A stretch of 64,000 bases of DNA from Lysobacterales bacterium (GCA_020442465.1 JAGRJY010000160.1:1-64000); one strand, 5' to 3'. Positions 48,603 through 57,918 are shown, counted from the stretch's first letter. Notes: generated by a model from the sequence alone, not told the origin. A program made the numbers and translations.

Positions 48603-49046
48603 ATGTTCAGGATTTCTATCCGTCCCATGATCAGGGCTGCTGTGCGCAGTCTTGCTGTCCTAACCCTGGCGCTTCTGGCGTCCTGCGCCAATCCGCAGCG
48701 CGCCGAGCGCAAGGCAGAGCGCATGCAGCTCGTCGAATCGGCGGCTGGCAATCCGCTGAAGAGCTTTCATTTCTGGAATCTGGATCGGTTCGAGACCCTG
48801 GATCGCACGCGCGTGCTGATCTGGACCCGTCCGAACAAGGCCTATCTGCTTGACGTCGAAGAGCCCTGCGTGGGGCTGGAGTTTGCCCACGCGCTGGGCG
48901 TCAGCTCAACCCAGAACCGTGTCCACAATCGTTTCGACAACGTGTTCTTCGAGGATCAGCGCTGCCGGATCCGACAGATTCGAGAAGTCGACGTGGCGAT
49001 CATTCGGGCGCAGCGCCAGGACGGGGACGCATCGCGCACACGATGA
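48603..49046 (+). CDS. DUF6491-like lipoprotein
   Basis: 147 residues from ATG 48603 with AAGGAG upstream. A lipobox (LAVLTLALLASC) marks a lipoprotein. The mature part (FHFWNLDRFETLDRTRVLIWTRPNKAYLLDVEEPCVGLEFAHALGV) matches the small DUF6491 family common in Lysobacterales, of unknown function. Its last 47 bases overlap the 3' end of the convergent HutD-like gene. Confidence 0.75.
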   Translation: MFRISIRPMIRAAVRSLAVLTLALLASCANPQRAERKAERMQLVESAAGNPLKSFHFWNLDRFETLDRTRVLIWTRPNKAYLLDVEEPCVGLEFAHALGVSSTQNRVHNRFDNVFFEDQRCRIRQIREVDVAIIRAQRQDGDASRTR

Positions 49047-49605
49047 TCTCGCCGTTGCCGTCAAGGATCCATCGGCCGCCGGTTGCGTCATCCGAGTCGA
49101 GGCGCATGGCGTCGCCAGCCTGCATGTGAGCAAGCCCTCCCTTGAGCGCGCTCTGGCCGCTGCACTGGTAGATGAGCCAACTCGTTCGTGGCTGCGCGAA
49201 AAACAGCATCGGACCCACGAGCGGTCGCAGGTTCAAGCTGGCGTCGATGGTTGCCGGGTCCCAGATCAGATTGAAATCGCGCGTGCTTCCGGCGTGCAGG
49301 CTGCAGTGCGCGGCTTCGTCGCCGGAGAATGCGATGCGCCCGTACGGAGGCGTCAGGTCGGTGTGCCGACCGTCGCCCAGGGTCATCCGCATGCCTTCGC
49401 CGTGCAGCAGCATCAGGATGCGCTGCATGCCCGGAAAACTGGAGAACGCGCAGTCCTGTTCGATCTCGGCGATGGACGCGCGCCAGGCATAGTCGGCTGC
49501 GCTGGCCGGCAAAGCCGAAGCGCGCGTGATTTCCAAGGTCCAGCCGAGCTGGTTCTTCCAGCGCTGACGCTCGAAGTGATGCGAAGGAAGATGAAATGCC
49601 CGCAT
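49000..49605 (-). CDS. HutD-family protein
   Basis: 201 residues from ATG 49605. Cupin-like pattern of HutD (ITRASALPASAADYAWRASIAEIEQDCAFSSFPGMQRILMLLHGEGM, GRIAFSGDEAAHC). HutD is often associated with histidine use, but no hut genes are present here. It starts four bases after the SET-domain gene and is probably co-transcribed with it. Its 3' end overlaps the DUF6491 gene by 47 bases. Function unknown. Confidence 0.85.
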   Translation of the reverse strand: MRAFHLPSHHFERQRWKNQLGWTLEITRASALPASAADYAWRASIAEIEQDCAFSSFPGMQRILMLLHGEGMRMTLGDGRHTDLTPPYGRIAFSGDEAAHCSLHAGSTRDFNLIWDPATIDASLNLRPLVGPMLFFAQPRTSWLIYQCSGQSALKGGLAHMQAGDAMRLDSDDATGGRWILDGNGEIIVCAMRPRPGAAPE

Positions 49606-49609
49606 CGGC

Positions 49610-50071
49610 TCAGGTCGCCAGGACGGCGAGCGTGGCCGTGGATCTGCGCAGGCTTTCCTGCCACGACCACCCGACGATGGCCGCGCCGGTTCGCGCATCG
49701 CGGAAGGCTTCTTCCTGTCCTTCTCTCAGCAGGTGTCGGTAGTCCACGGTGAGCTCTTCACCGGCGCCGATGTCCCGCGCCGCGAAAACGAATCCGAGGT
49801 GCCATAGACCGTTGGGCTCGAAGTCGTGGTTGATGAAGCATTCGTCCGGCCAGTCAAGACTGACGGTGTAGCGATCCTCGAACCAGCGGACGCTCGCGGC
49901 GAGCACGGCATCCTGGTCGGGCAGGGCGCGCAGGGTATCCCAGGCGTACACCTGCTGGATCGCATCCGGCGCGACCACGATGCGCCCGGCCTCGACCCTT
50001 TCGTCGATGAACAGCCCTCGGCCGGCAGCAGGAATGGACGAGGTGGCAACGCGGTACTTGGGCAGGATCAT
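49610..50071 (-). CDS. SET-domain protein (short, no post-SET cysteines)
   Basis: 153 residues from ATG 50071 with GGAGG four bases upstream. The SET pattern is visible: SSIPAAGRGLFIDERVEAGRIV at the N-terminus, NHDFEPNG (the NHxxxPN block) and GEELTVDYR (the catalytic tyrosine region). It lacks a CxCx(n)C post-SET cluster. Putative SAM-dependent protein lysine methyltransferase; substrate unknown. It lies four bases before the HutD-like gene. Confidence 0.78.
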   Translation of the reverse strand: MILPKYRVATSSIPAAGRGLFIDERVEAGRIVVAPDAIQQVYAWDTLRALPDQDAVLAASVRWFEDRYTVSLDWPDECFINHDFEPNGLWHLGFVFAARDIGAGEELTVDYRHLLREGQEEAFRDARTGAAIVGWSWQESLRRSTATLAVLAT

Positions 50072-50242
50072 GGGGCCTCCGTGGGGAGGCACCAGTGTAG
50101 TGCCGAACGGCGTGTGCGCTGTGCCAGGCGTTGCCCCCGGAGCCGCCAACTGTGCGTTGGGTGCCGGTTCGGCGAGGGTGCCTGCGGTGTGCTCCGGCAA
50201 CTCCCCGGAGCAAGGCGCTCCGGGGTCGTCGCCCCTGCGGAT

Positions 50243-50569
50243 TCAGCCTTCCTGCGTGGCGGTGGGCTTGGCAGGCTGCGCCGCGGCGGGAGCCGGCGTG
50301 GCGCCGACGACGATGCGGTCGCGATTCTTCTCGACCGTCTTCAGGCCGATGCCGCGCACTTCGGCCAGCTGATCGGCACTCTTGAAGGGGCCGTTCTCCT
50401 TGCGATGCGCCACGATGGCCTCCGCCTTGGAATCGCCGACGCCGTTCAGCACCTCGGCCATTTCGCTCGCCGTGGCGGTGTTGATGTTGACCTTGTCGGC
50501 GGCGAACGCGCTGCCGATCAGGGCCACCGACAGGGCCAGGGAAGCGAGCAGGTTCTTGATCATGTTCAT
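50243..50569 (-). CDS. exported ComEA-like helix-hairpin-helix protein
   Basis: 108 residues from ATG 50569 (MNMIKN), with GGAG seven bases upstream. Signal peptide (NLLASLALSVALIGSAFA), then a double helix-hairpin-helix of the ComEA type: VNINTATASEMAEVLNGVG and ADQLAEVRGIGLKTVEKN. The C-terminus is alanine/proline-rich. Such small proteins bind DNA in the periplasm for natural transformation or are of unknown function. No other competence genes are nearby. Confidence 0.88.
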   Translation of the reverse strand: MNMIKNLLASLALSVALIGSAFAADKVNINTATASEMAEVLNGVGDSKAEAIVAHRKENGPFKSADQLAEVRGIGLKTVEKNRDRIVVGATPAPAAAQPAKPTATQEG

Positions 50570-50762
50570 GGGTTGTCTCCGTAGTGGGTGGGGATGCTGG
50601 CCCGTGCGGCCAGTGGAGACAGTCTCCTCGTCGGGTCGTGCCCGGGTTATCGCCGGATCGCGCAATGCTGCGTGGCGAAATGCGCAATCGGCTGTAGGAC
50701 TTTTCCTACCCAGCCAGAGGCCCGGTCGCTAAACTGCGGAGTTCAAGCTTCAAGGAGAGATC

Positions 50763-52241
50763 ATGGACAGCAGCAAGGTCGAGTCCTTCGTCGGCGATCG
50801 CTGGGACGGCGACATCGTCCCGCAGATCACCGAGTACATCCGAATTCCGAACAAGTCGCCCATGTTCGACGCCGACTGGGTGAAGAACGGCTACATGGAA
50901 GACGCCGTGCGTCTGATGGAATCCTGGGCGCGCGCGCAACCGGTTCGCGGCATGCAGATCGAAGTCGTGCGCCTGGAAGGCCGCACGCCGTTGATCTACA
51001 TCGAGGTCGAAGGTGAGGGCGACGACTGCGTGCTGCTGTACGGTCATCTCGACAAGCAGCCGGAAATGACCGGCTGGTCGGATGACCTGGGTCCCTGGAA
51101 GCCCGTGCTGAAAGGCGACAAGCTCTACGGTCGCGGCGGTGCGGACGATGGCTACGCGATCTTCGGGTCGCTGACGGCCATTCGCGCGCTACAGGAGCAG
51201 GGCATCCCGCACAGTCGCTGCGTGGTGCTGATCGAGGCCTGCGAAGAATCGGGCAGCTACGACCTGCCGTACTACGTCGATCATCTGGCCGATCGCATTG
51301 GCGAACCATCGCTGGTGGTGTGTCTGGATTCCGGCTGTGGCAACTACGACCAGCTTTGGTGCACCACCTCGCTGCGCGGCATGGCCGGAGGCAACCTGAA
51401 GATCAGCGTGCTCGAGGAGGGCGTGCATTCGGGCGATGCCTCCGGGATCGTGCCGTCGAGCTTCCGCATCCTGCGCCAGCTGCTCTCGCGCTTCGAGGAC
51501 GAGGGCTCCGGACGCGTCACCCTCGACGACCTGCACGTGGAGATTCCCATCGACCGCGTGGTGCAGGCAGATCGCGCGGCACAAGTACTCGACACCGCGG
51601 TGTACGACAAGTTTCCGTTCCTGCCCGGCATGCGACCGATGCATGCCCATCTGCGCGAGCTCGTGCTCAACCGCACCTGGCGACCGGCGCTGTCGGTCAC
51701 CGGCGTGGATGGCATGCCCTCGCTGTCCAGCGCAGGCAATGTCCTGCGCCCGCACACGGCGGTGAAGCTCTCCCTGCGCCTGCCGCCGACCCTCGACGGC
51801 GACAAGGCCGGCGAGATCCTGAAGAAGGCGCTGCTGGATCATCCCCCGTACGGCGCCAAGGTGGAGTTCTCGCTGGAGAAGTCGTCCACCGGCTGGAACG
51901 CTCCGCCGATGTCGCCGTGGCTGGAAAACGCCATCAACGCAGCGTCGGAGGCCTATTTCGGCGCCCCGGCGGTGTACATGGGCGAGGGTGGCACGATTCC
52001 CTTCATGGGCATGCTCGGGGAGAAGTTCCCCGGCGCGCAGTTCATGATCACCGGCGTGCTCGGGCCGCACTCCAATGCGCACGGGCCGAACGAGTTCCTG
52101 CACATCCCGACCGGCAAGCGGGTGACCTCCTGCGTTGCCCACGTGCTGCGCGAGCACTTCGAAGCCGGCCAGAAGGGCCTGACCAGGGGCGTCGGCGTGG
52201 CGGCGGGCGAGGCCCGCTTTGGAGACCACGGATGCTGCTGA
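50763..52241 (+). CDS. M20-family metallopeptidase
   Basis: 492 residues with AAGGAG seven bases upstream. Zinc-ligand motifs are present: YGHLDKQPEM, GRGGADDGYA and EACEESGSYD (the catalytic acid and ligand). The C-terminal HSNAHGPNEFL holds another zinc ligand. Family members are dipeptidases, carboxypeptidases or deacylases; the specific substrate is unclear. Its 3' end overlaps the META-domain gene by 10 bases. Confidence 0.93.
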   Translation: MDSSKVESFVGDRWDGDIVPQITEYIRIPNKSPMFDADWVKNGYMEDAVRLMESWARAQPVRGMQIEVVRLEGRTPLIYIEVEGEGDDCVLLYGHLDKQPEMTGWSDDLGPWKPVLKGDKLYGRGGADDGYAIFGSLTAIRALQEQGIPHSRCVVLIEACEESGSYDLPYYVDHLADRIGEPSLVVCLDSGCGNYDQLWCTTSLRGMAGGNLKISVLEEGVHSGDASGIVPSSFRILRQLLSRFEDEGSGRVTLDDLHVEIPIDRVVQADRAAQVLDTAVYDKFPFLPGMRPMHAHLRELVLNRTWRPALSVTGVDGMPSLSSAGNVLRPHTAVKLSLRLPPTLDGDKAGEILKKALLDHPPYGAKVEFSLEKSSTGWNAPPMSPWLENAINAASEAYFGAPAVYMGEGGTIPFMGMLGEKFPGAQFMITGVLGPHSNAHGPNEFLHIPTGKRVTSCVAHVLREHFEAGQKGLTRGVGVAAGEARFGDHGCC

Positions 52242-52681
52242 ACCAGTCGTTTCGCCTGGGTGCCGCAGCGACCTGGATGCTGACCGCCGCGGCCTGCGCC
52301 CATCAGCCAGCGGAAGCGCCGCTGGCCGCATGGCCTGCGGACAGCGCATGGGTGCTCGAGTCGAGCGATGTGGCGGGATTGGAGTCGCCGACCGGCAGCG
52401 GGATCGAAATCCGATTCGAAGACGGTCGTCTAGCCGGCAACAGCGGCTGCAACCAGTTCTCGGGGGCGGCCGAGCTCGGAGATGCCGGGGCATTCAAGGT
52501 CGGCGCCACGGTCTCCACCAAGCGGGCCTGCATCGGCGAGGGAGCGGGCCGCGAAGCCGCCATGTTCAAAGCGCTCGGATCGGTGAATCGGGCCGTGTCG
52601 TTGGGCGACGACCGCATCCGCCTGGACCTCGACGGCGGCGGACAAATGACCTTCGTACGACGTGGCCCGGAGGCCGAATGA
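52232..52681 (+). CDS. META-domain lipoprotein
   Basis: 149 residues from ATG 52232, overlapping the M20 gene by 10 bases. A lipobox-like end (AATWMLTAAAC) suggests lipidation. The META/HslJ-like core (GSGIEIRFEDGRLAGNSGCNQFSG, TKRACIGEGAGREAAMFKALG) contains the family's glycine- and cysteine-bearing motif. HslJ-type proteins are linked to heat or novobiocin resistance in E. coli. Its stop overlaps the SET gene's start as ATGA. Confidence 0.85.
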   Translation: MLLNQSFRLGAAATWMLTAAACAHQPAEAPLAAWPADSAWVLESSDVAGLESPTGSGIEIRFEDGRLAGNSGCNQFSGAAELGDAGAFKVGATVSTKRACIGEGAGREAAMFKALGSVNRAVSLGDDRIRLDLDGGGQMTFVRRGPEAE

Positions 52682-53145
52682 GCAAACGATTGGAGGCACG
52701 CCAGTCGCCGATCCACGGCAACGGCGTTTTCGCCCTGGTGGACATCCCGGCCGGAAAAACCCTGGTGCAGTACAAGGGCGAACTGATCACCCACAAGAAG
52801 GCGGACAAGCGCTACGCCAATACCTCGGATACCGGGCACACCTTCCTGTTCACGCTCAACGACAAGTACATCGTCGACGCCAACGTCGACGGCAACAAGG
52901 CGCGCTGGATCAACCACAGCTGTACACCGAACTGTCAGGCGGTGATCAAGGAGCACAAGTCCGGCAAGCCGCGCAAGGACAAGGTCATGATCGAATCGAT
53001 GCGGGCGATCAAGGCTGGCGAGGAGCTCACCTACGACTACGGCATCCAGCTCGACGAGCCGCACACCAAGCGCATGAAGGCGATCTGGGCATGCCGTTGC
53101 GGCTCGCCCGAGTGCACCGGCACCATGCTCAAACCGAAGCGTTGA
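52678..53145 (+). CDS. SET-domain protein with post-SET motif
   Basis: 155 residues from ATG 52678, overlapping the META gene as ATGA. Complete SET-domain landmarks: GNGVFALVDIPAG, NHSCTPNCQA (the NHSC motif), GEELTYDYG and a post-SET CRCGSPECTG (CxCx4C). This resembles eukaryotic histone lysine methyltransferases and bacterial homologues in Xanthomonas and Chlamydia. Likely SAM-dependent lysine methylation of a protein; target unknown. A second, shorter SET protein is 2.6 kb to the left. Confidence 0.9.
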   Translation: MSKRLEARQSPIHGNGVFALVDIPAGKTLVQYKGELITHKKADKRYANTSDTGHTFLFTLNDKYIVDANVDGNKARWINHSCTPNCQAVIKEHKSGKPRKDKVMIESMRAIKAGEELTYDYGIQLDEPHTKRMKAIWACRCGSPECTGTMLKPKR

Positions 53146-53265
53146 TGCACCGGGCTTGTGAACGGGCCGTCGGGCGATTCGCTTAGACTGGCCGGCACCG
53201 GGGCCCCGCGCTGTCAGGGCCACGAGTCGAGTCATCCATCACGCAGCACGAACCAGGAGCGGACC

Positions 53266-53700
53266 ATGGGCTTCAAGCGCTACGCAACCGCGGTGTGGGA
53301 AGGCGACCTCAAGAGCGGCAAGGGCTGCATGTCGACGCCGCAGAGTGGTTTGTTCTCGGAGCAGAACTACTCGTTCAATACGCGCTTTGGCGACGAGAAA
53401 GGCACCAACCCGGAAGAGTTGCTGGCTGCTGCGCATGCAGGCTGCTACAGCATGGCGCTCAGCTTCATGCTGCAGAACGCGGGCATTACCGCTGGGCGGA
53501 TCGACACCCGCGCAGACGTGAAGATGGAGTTGGCTCCGGGTCCGCACGCCGCCGGCGTGCACCTGACCGTGAAGGCAGTCATTCCCGGCATCGACGCCGA
53601 GCAGTTCGCGGCGGTCGCCAACAACGCCAAGGAAAACTGCGTCATTTCCAAGGCCCTTGGCATTCCGGTCACCATGGACGCCGAACTGCTCCCGAGCTGA
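53266..53700 (+). CDS. osmC: OsmC-family peroxiredoxin
   Basis: 144 residues from ATG 53266 with AGGAG upstream. The two redox cysteines are at residues 60 (AHAGCYSMAL) and 125 (KENCVISKAL), the OsmC/Ohr arrangement; the sequence is closer to OsmC than Ohr. It reduces organic hydroperoxides. OsmC rather than Ohr is a judgement by motif spacing. Confidence 0.9.
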   Translation: MGFKRYATAVWEGDLKSGKGCMSTPQSGLFSEQNYSFNTRFGDEKGTNPEELLAAAHAGCYSMALSFMLQNAGITAGRIDTRADVKMELAPGPHAAGVHLTVKAVIPGIDAEQFAAVANNAKENCVISKALGIPVTMDAELLPS

Positions 53701-53727
53701 TCGACGGTTCCGGCGGCACCTCGATTC

Positions 53728-54438
53728 GTGAGTGAAAGTTCGCTCGCAGCGCCCTGCGCCTTGTTCGTGCACGGCGCGGGCGGCGGTGCCTGGGAGTGGA
53801 ACGTTTGGACGCGAGTGTTCACGGCCCGCGGCTGGCGCACCCATGCGATCGAGCTTGAACCGGTTGAGGGCGGCTACGCCGCGACCCGTCTGTCGGACTA
53901 CCGGATGCAGGTCGAGGCGGCGGTCCGCGCCAGTTCTCCCTCGGTGCTGGTCGGAGCCAGTCTCGGCGGCTGGCTCGCCTACGCCGTCGCCGATGCTGTT
54001 TCGGCCTTGGTGTTGGTCAATCCGCTTCCACCGTCGCCGTGGCATCACGCACTGCGGCGCGCTGAGCCCTACCCGGACGTTGTCTGCTGGCGCGACGCGC
54101 GGCGCCTTGATGGCACGCTGGCCGCCATGCCCGACTCGGATGCAGCCGCAAGGCTGTACGCATTCCGAAGTTGGCGCAACGAATCGGGCGCGGTGCTGAA
54201 TGAGGCGCGTGCGGGGGTTCAGCTCGATGAACCGTCATGCCCGGTGTTGATCATCGCCGCCGAAGACGACGAGGACCTAGCCTGTTCAGGATTGCGCGAG
54301 ATGGCACAGGCCCTGAACGCCAGTTTCCTGAACGTGGGGGGTGGCCATCTGTCGCCCTTGCTGGGACGAGCGGCGGCTGATCGCGCCGTGCTCGCTGTCG
54401 ACTGGCTGAATGCGCAAAAGGGGTTCACCACTCATTAA
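53728..54438 (+). CDS. alpha/beta-hydrolase of unknown substrate
   Basis: 236 residues from GTG 53728. The fold start VHGAGGGAWEWNVW has the oxyanion HGxGG motif; the nucleophile elbow is GASLGGW (GxSxG) and a late GGGHLS may hold the catalytic histidine. No signal peptide; probably cytosolic. It follows osmC by 27 bases and may be co-transcribed. Specific substrate unknown. Confidence 0.82.
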   Translation: MSESSLAAPCALFVHGAGGGAWEWNVWTRVFTARGWRTHAIELEPVEGGYAATRLSDYRMQVEAAVRASSPSVLVGASLGGWLAYAVADAVSALVLVNPLPPSPWHHALRRAEPYPDVVCWRDARRLDGTLAAMPDSDAAARLYAFRSWRNESGAVLNEARAGVQLDEPSCPVLIIAAEDDEDLACSGLREMAQALNASFLNVGGGHLSPLLGRAAADRAVLAVDWLNAQKGFTTH

Positions 54439-54499
54439 GCGCTTGATTCTTAGCGTCCTCCCTGCAGGCGATTGCCCCTGCTTGAGTGGAGACCCCTGA

Positions 54500-55048
54500 A
54501 TGCGCGCCTCTGTCCTTACCGCACTTTCCCTGTCGCTGACCCTGGCTGCCGGCACTGCCGTGGCCGATCCGCGCGATGGCGAGACCCGCGTTGACTACGC
54601 GGAGGTGATTCGCGTCGACCCCATCATCCAGACCTACGAGCGTCCGGTGCAGCGTGACCAGTGCTGGCGCGAGCCGGTGACCTATCGCACCGCGGCGCGA
54701 CGCGATCGCAACGATCGAGCGCCGGCGATTCTCGGCGCCATCGTCGGTGGCGTGATCGGCAACCAGTTCGGCTCCGGCCATGGTCGCGATGCCGCGACGG
54801 CAGCCGGTGCGCTGCTCGGCTACCACGCGGTGCGCGACGATCAGCGCTATCAGGACCGCTATCGCGGATCGCGCGAGTACACCCGATATGAAGAGCGCTG
54901 CGCGCCGCGCACCGAGTACTTTCGCGACGAGCGCGTGACCGGCTATGACGTGACCTACCGCTATCGCGGCGAGGTCTACCGTACCGTGCTCGACTATCAC
55001 CCCGGGGATCGCATGGAAGTGGCCGTGGACGTGCGGCCGCTGCGTTGA
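54500..55048 (+). CDS. glycine-zipper 2TM domain lipoprotein-like/periplasmic protein
   Basis: 182 residues from ATG 54500. Signal peptide (LTALSLSLTLAAGTAVADP), then the glycine-zipper segment ILGAIVGGVIGNQFGSGHGRDAATAAGALLG, typical of Rick_17kDa/17-kDa surface-antigen-like proteins. The remainder is rich in arginine and tyrosine (YRTAARRDRNDR, YEERCAPRTEYFRDERV). Probably an envelope protein of unknown function. Confidence 0.82.
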   Translation: MRASVLTALSLSLTLAAGTAVADPRDGETRVDYAEVIRVDPIIQTYERPVQRDQCWREPVTYRTAARRDRNDRAPAILGAIVGGVIGNQFGSGHGRDAATAAGALLGYHAVRDDQRYQDRYRGSREYTRYEERCAPRTEYFRDERVTGYDVTYRYRGEVYRTVLDYHPGDRMEVAVDVRPLR

Positions 55049-55097
55049 CAGACGCCTCGGCCGCCCACGCTGGGCGCCGACTGTCGATCACCGGAAT

Positions 55098-55117
55098 GGG
55101 CCCGCTTCGGCGGGCCC
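55098..55117 (+). terminator. UUCG-loop terminator-like hairpin
   Basis: Perfect 8-bp stem gggcccgc/gcgggccc closed by the stable loop ttcg, 49 bp after the glycine-zipper gene stop. No T-tract follows directly, so it is either a weak intrinsic terminator or an RNA-stability element. The remaining gap to lysAC (55309) shows nothing else I can name. Confidence 0.6.
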
Positions 55118-55308
55118 AACTCGTTGCTGGGGCCGCACAGGTCCGTCGGGGGCGGGCGGGGTCGGCCATGACGCCGGGCCATCCCGGACTGGCGACGCCT
55201 GAATGAAACGTTGTTCGGTGCCGGAGCACCGCCGGTAGAGCGCTGGCGCCGCGCGGCGGCTTTTGTCATGCTGCGGCGCAGCGAAACCCGCGCCCTCCTG
55301 AGCGATCG

Positions 55309-57918
55309 ATGATGACCCAGACCGCGTCGGTCCAGGCCACGCCCTGGATCGTCCTGAAGTTCGGCGGCACCAGCGTGTCGAAGCGGCACCGATGGAACGA
55401 AATCGGTGCGCGTCTGCGCGAGCGCGAGGCGGAAGGCGCACGCTGCCTGATTGTGGTGTCCGCGCTCTCGGGCGTGACCAACGTTTTGCAGGCGATTGCC
55501 TCCGGTGCAGCGGATCCGCACGCGACCTGGGCTGACCTGCGTGCCCGTCACGAGGCGTTTGCGGCGGAGCTCGAGGTTGATCCCTCGCAGTGCCTGCACG
55601 ACGTGTTCGTGCAGGCTGAGCGATGGATGGGCGCGGCGCCCGGCGGCGCGGACGAAGCCGGCAGGTTCGCCTGGCAGGCCCAGGTGCTGTCGCTGGGTGA
55701 ACTGATGTCGAGCCGGATCGGTCAGGCGTATCTGGCTGCGCGGCAACTCGACCTGACCTGGTCGGACGCGCGCGAGTGGCTGCGTGCCGTGAGTTTCCCC
55801 AACCAGTCGGCTTGGGCGCGTTTCCAGTCGGCCAACTGCTCGACCTCGGCCGATGCGGACTGGCGCCTTCGCTATGCCGAGCAGGGACGGCATCTCATCA
55901 CCCAGGGATTCATCGCCCGCAACGCCGACGGCGCTACGTGCGTCCTCGGTCGTGGCGGTTCGGACACGTCCGCCGCCTATTTCGGCGCGCTGCTCGGCGC
56001 GGCCCGGGTGGAGATCTGGACGGATGTGCCCGGCATGTTCAGCGCGAACCCGCGAGCGGTGCCGCAGGCGCGCCTGCTGAGCCGGCTCGACTATGCCGAA
56101 GCGCAGGAGATCGCCACCACCGGCGCCAAGGTGCTGCACCCGCGCTGCATTGGCCCCTGCCGCGATGCGGCAGTGCCGATCTGGATCCGTGATACCGAGC
56201 ACCCGGCGCTGACCGGTACGGTGATCGGCGGGGACGCGGCGCAGATGCCCGGAGTCAAGGCCATCAGCTCGCGCCGGGGCATCGTGCTGGTGTCGATGGA
56301 GTCGATGGGCATGTGGCAGCAGGTCGGCTTCCTCGCCGACGTGTTCGAGATCTTCAAGCGGCACGGATTGTCGATCGACCTGATCGGTTCGGCGGAGACG
56401 AATGTCACGGTGTCGCTCGATCCCAGCGACAACCTGGTCAGCTCGGACGTGCTCGATCGTCTGTGCGCCGATCTGTCGGCGGTCTGTCGGGTCAAGGTGA
56501 TCGCGCCGGCGGCCGCGATTACCTTGGTCGGTCGGGGCATGCGTTCGCTGCTGCATCGCCTGTCGAGCGTGCTCGCCAGTTTCGGTCGCGAGCGGGTTCA
56601 CCTGATTTCGCAGAGCTCGAACGACCTCAACCTGACATTCGTCGTCGACGAGGCGCTGGAAAGCGGATTGCTGCCGCATCTGCACGAACTGCTGGTGCAT
56701 TCCGGCGCGATGCCCGTGCATGACGAACGCGTGTTCGGCCCGAGCTGGAAGCAACTGCAGGGCGCGGAGCGGCCGCAGCCCGCTGCGTGGTGGCAGCGTC
56801 TTCGTCCCGCCTTGGTCGAGCGGGCGCACAGTGGAACGCCATGCTACGTCTATCACCTGCCGACCTTGCGTGAACGGGCGCGCTCGCTGCGCGCGTTGGG
56901 TGCAGTGGATCGCATTCACTACGCCATCAAGGCGAACCCTCATCCGCGGATTCTGTCCGCACTGCATGAAGAAGGGCTGGGGTTCGAGTGCGTGTCGATC
57001 GGCGAGGTTCGCCACGTACTGGCCAGCGTCCCGGCCGTGGACCCCACCCGCATCCTGTTTACTCCGAGCTTTGCGCCGGTGGATGAGTACCGGGCCGCGC
57101 TGGACCTGGGTGTGTCGGTCACCATCGACAATACTTCGCTGCTCCGCGCTTCCCCCGAAGTGTTTCGCGGTCGTGCCCTGATCCTGCGGGTCGATCCGGG
57201 ATTCGGCATGGGTCACCACGAAAAAGTGCGCACCGGCGGCCGCGAAGCGAAGTTCGGCCTTGCGCTGGAGTCCCTGCCTGAGCTGCAGGCATTGCTGGCT
57301 GAGCTGGATGCGCGGATCGTCGGCGTGCATGCCCACATCGGCAGCGGAATTGCCGATGCCGAGCAATGGCGCGAAGTGTTTGCCCGACTTGCGGGTGTGG
57401 CCGACAGTCTGGGTACCGTCGAAGTGATCGACGTCGGCGGTGGGCTCGGCGTGGCCTACGAACCCGGATCCGATCCCTTCGACCTCGAGGGTTACGGCGC
57501 CGCCCTCGCCGAAATGAAGGAAGCATGGCCGCAGTACGGCATCTGGATCGAGCCCGGTCGATTTCTGGTCGCGGAATGTGGCGTGCTGCTGTCGCGGGTC
57601 ACCCAGGTGGTGGAGAAACAGGGCGTGCGACGCGTCGGCGTCGATGCGGGCATGCACACGTTGCTCCGGCCCGCGTTGTACGGGGCCTGGCACGCGGTGG
57701 CGCCGCTCTCCCGGGACGACGACGTCGAGACTTCGAGCTGCGACGTGGTCGGTCCGATCTGCGAGACCGGCGACGTGCTCGCGCGCAGACGCCAGCTTCC
57801 CGTGGCCACCGCTGCGGGGGACGTGATCGCCATCACCCACGCCGGCGCTTACGGCGCGGTCATGGCCAGTCGATATAACCTGCGCGGGTTGCCCGCCGAG
57901 GATGTGGTGGATGAGTGA
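55309..57918 (+). CDS. bifunctional aspartate kinase/diaminopimelate decarboxylase
   Basis: 869 residues. N-terminal aspartate kinase (about 1-460) with KFGGTSVS and the ACT-like regulatory part; after a linker, a PLP-dependent diaminopimelate decarboxylase (about 510-869) with the PLP lysine at residue 541 (HYAIKANPHPR) and the FGMGHHEKVRTGG segment. The fusion is established in Xanthomonas-group bacteria; it joins the first step of the aspartate pathway with the last step of lysine synthesis. The decarboxylase competes with MurE for meso-DAP. Its end overlaps murL by 8 bases, so the three genes form an operon. Confidence 0.96.
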   Translation: MMTQTASVQATPWIVLKFGGTSVSKRHRWNEIGARLREREAEGARCLIVVSALSGVTNVLQAIASGAADPHATWADLRARHEAFAAELEVDPSQCLHDVFVQAERWMGAAPGGADEAGRFAWQAQVLSLGELMSSRIGQAYLAARQLDLTWSDAREWLRAVSFPNQSAWARFQSANCSTSADADWRLRYAEQGRHLITQGFIARNADGATCVLGRGGSDTSAAYFGALLGAARVEIWTDVPGMFSANPRAVPQARLLSRLDYAEAQEIATTGAKVLHPRCIGPCRDAAVPIWIRDTEHPALTGTVIGGDAAQMPGVKAISSRRGIVLVSMESMGMWQQVGFLADVFEIFKRHGLSIDLIGSAETNVTVSLDPSDNLVSSDVLDRLCADLSAVCRVKVIAPAAAITLVGRGMRSLLHRLSSVLASFGRERVHLISQSSNDLNLTFVVDEALESGLLPHLHELLVHSGAMPVHDERVFGPSWKQLQGAERPQPAAWWQRLRPALVERAHSGTPCYVYHLPTLRERARSLRALGAVDRIHYAIKANPHPRILSALHEEGLGFECVSIGEVRHVLASVPAVDPTRILFTPSFAPVDEYRAALDLGVSVTIDNTSLLRASPEVFRGRALILRVDPGFGMGHHEKVRTGGREAKFGLALESLPELQALLAELDARIVGVHAHIGSGIADAEQWREVFARLAGVADSLGTVEVIDVGGGLGVAYEPGSDPFDLEGYGAALAEMKEAWPQYGIWIEPGRFLVAECGVLLSRVTQVVEKQGVRRVGVDAGMHTLLRPALYGAWHAVAPLSRDDDVETSSCDVVGPICETGDVLARRRQLPVATAAGDVIAITHAGAYGAVMASRYNLRGLPAEDVVDE

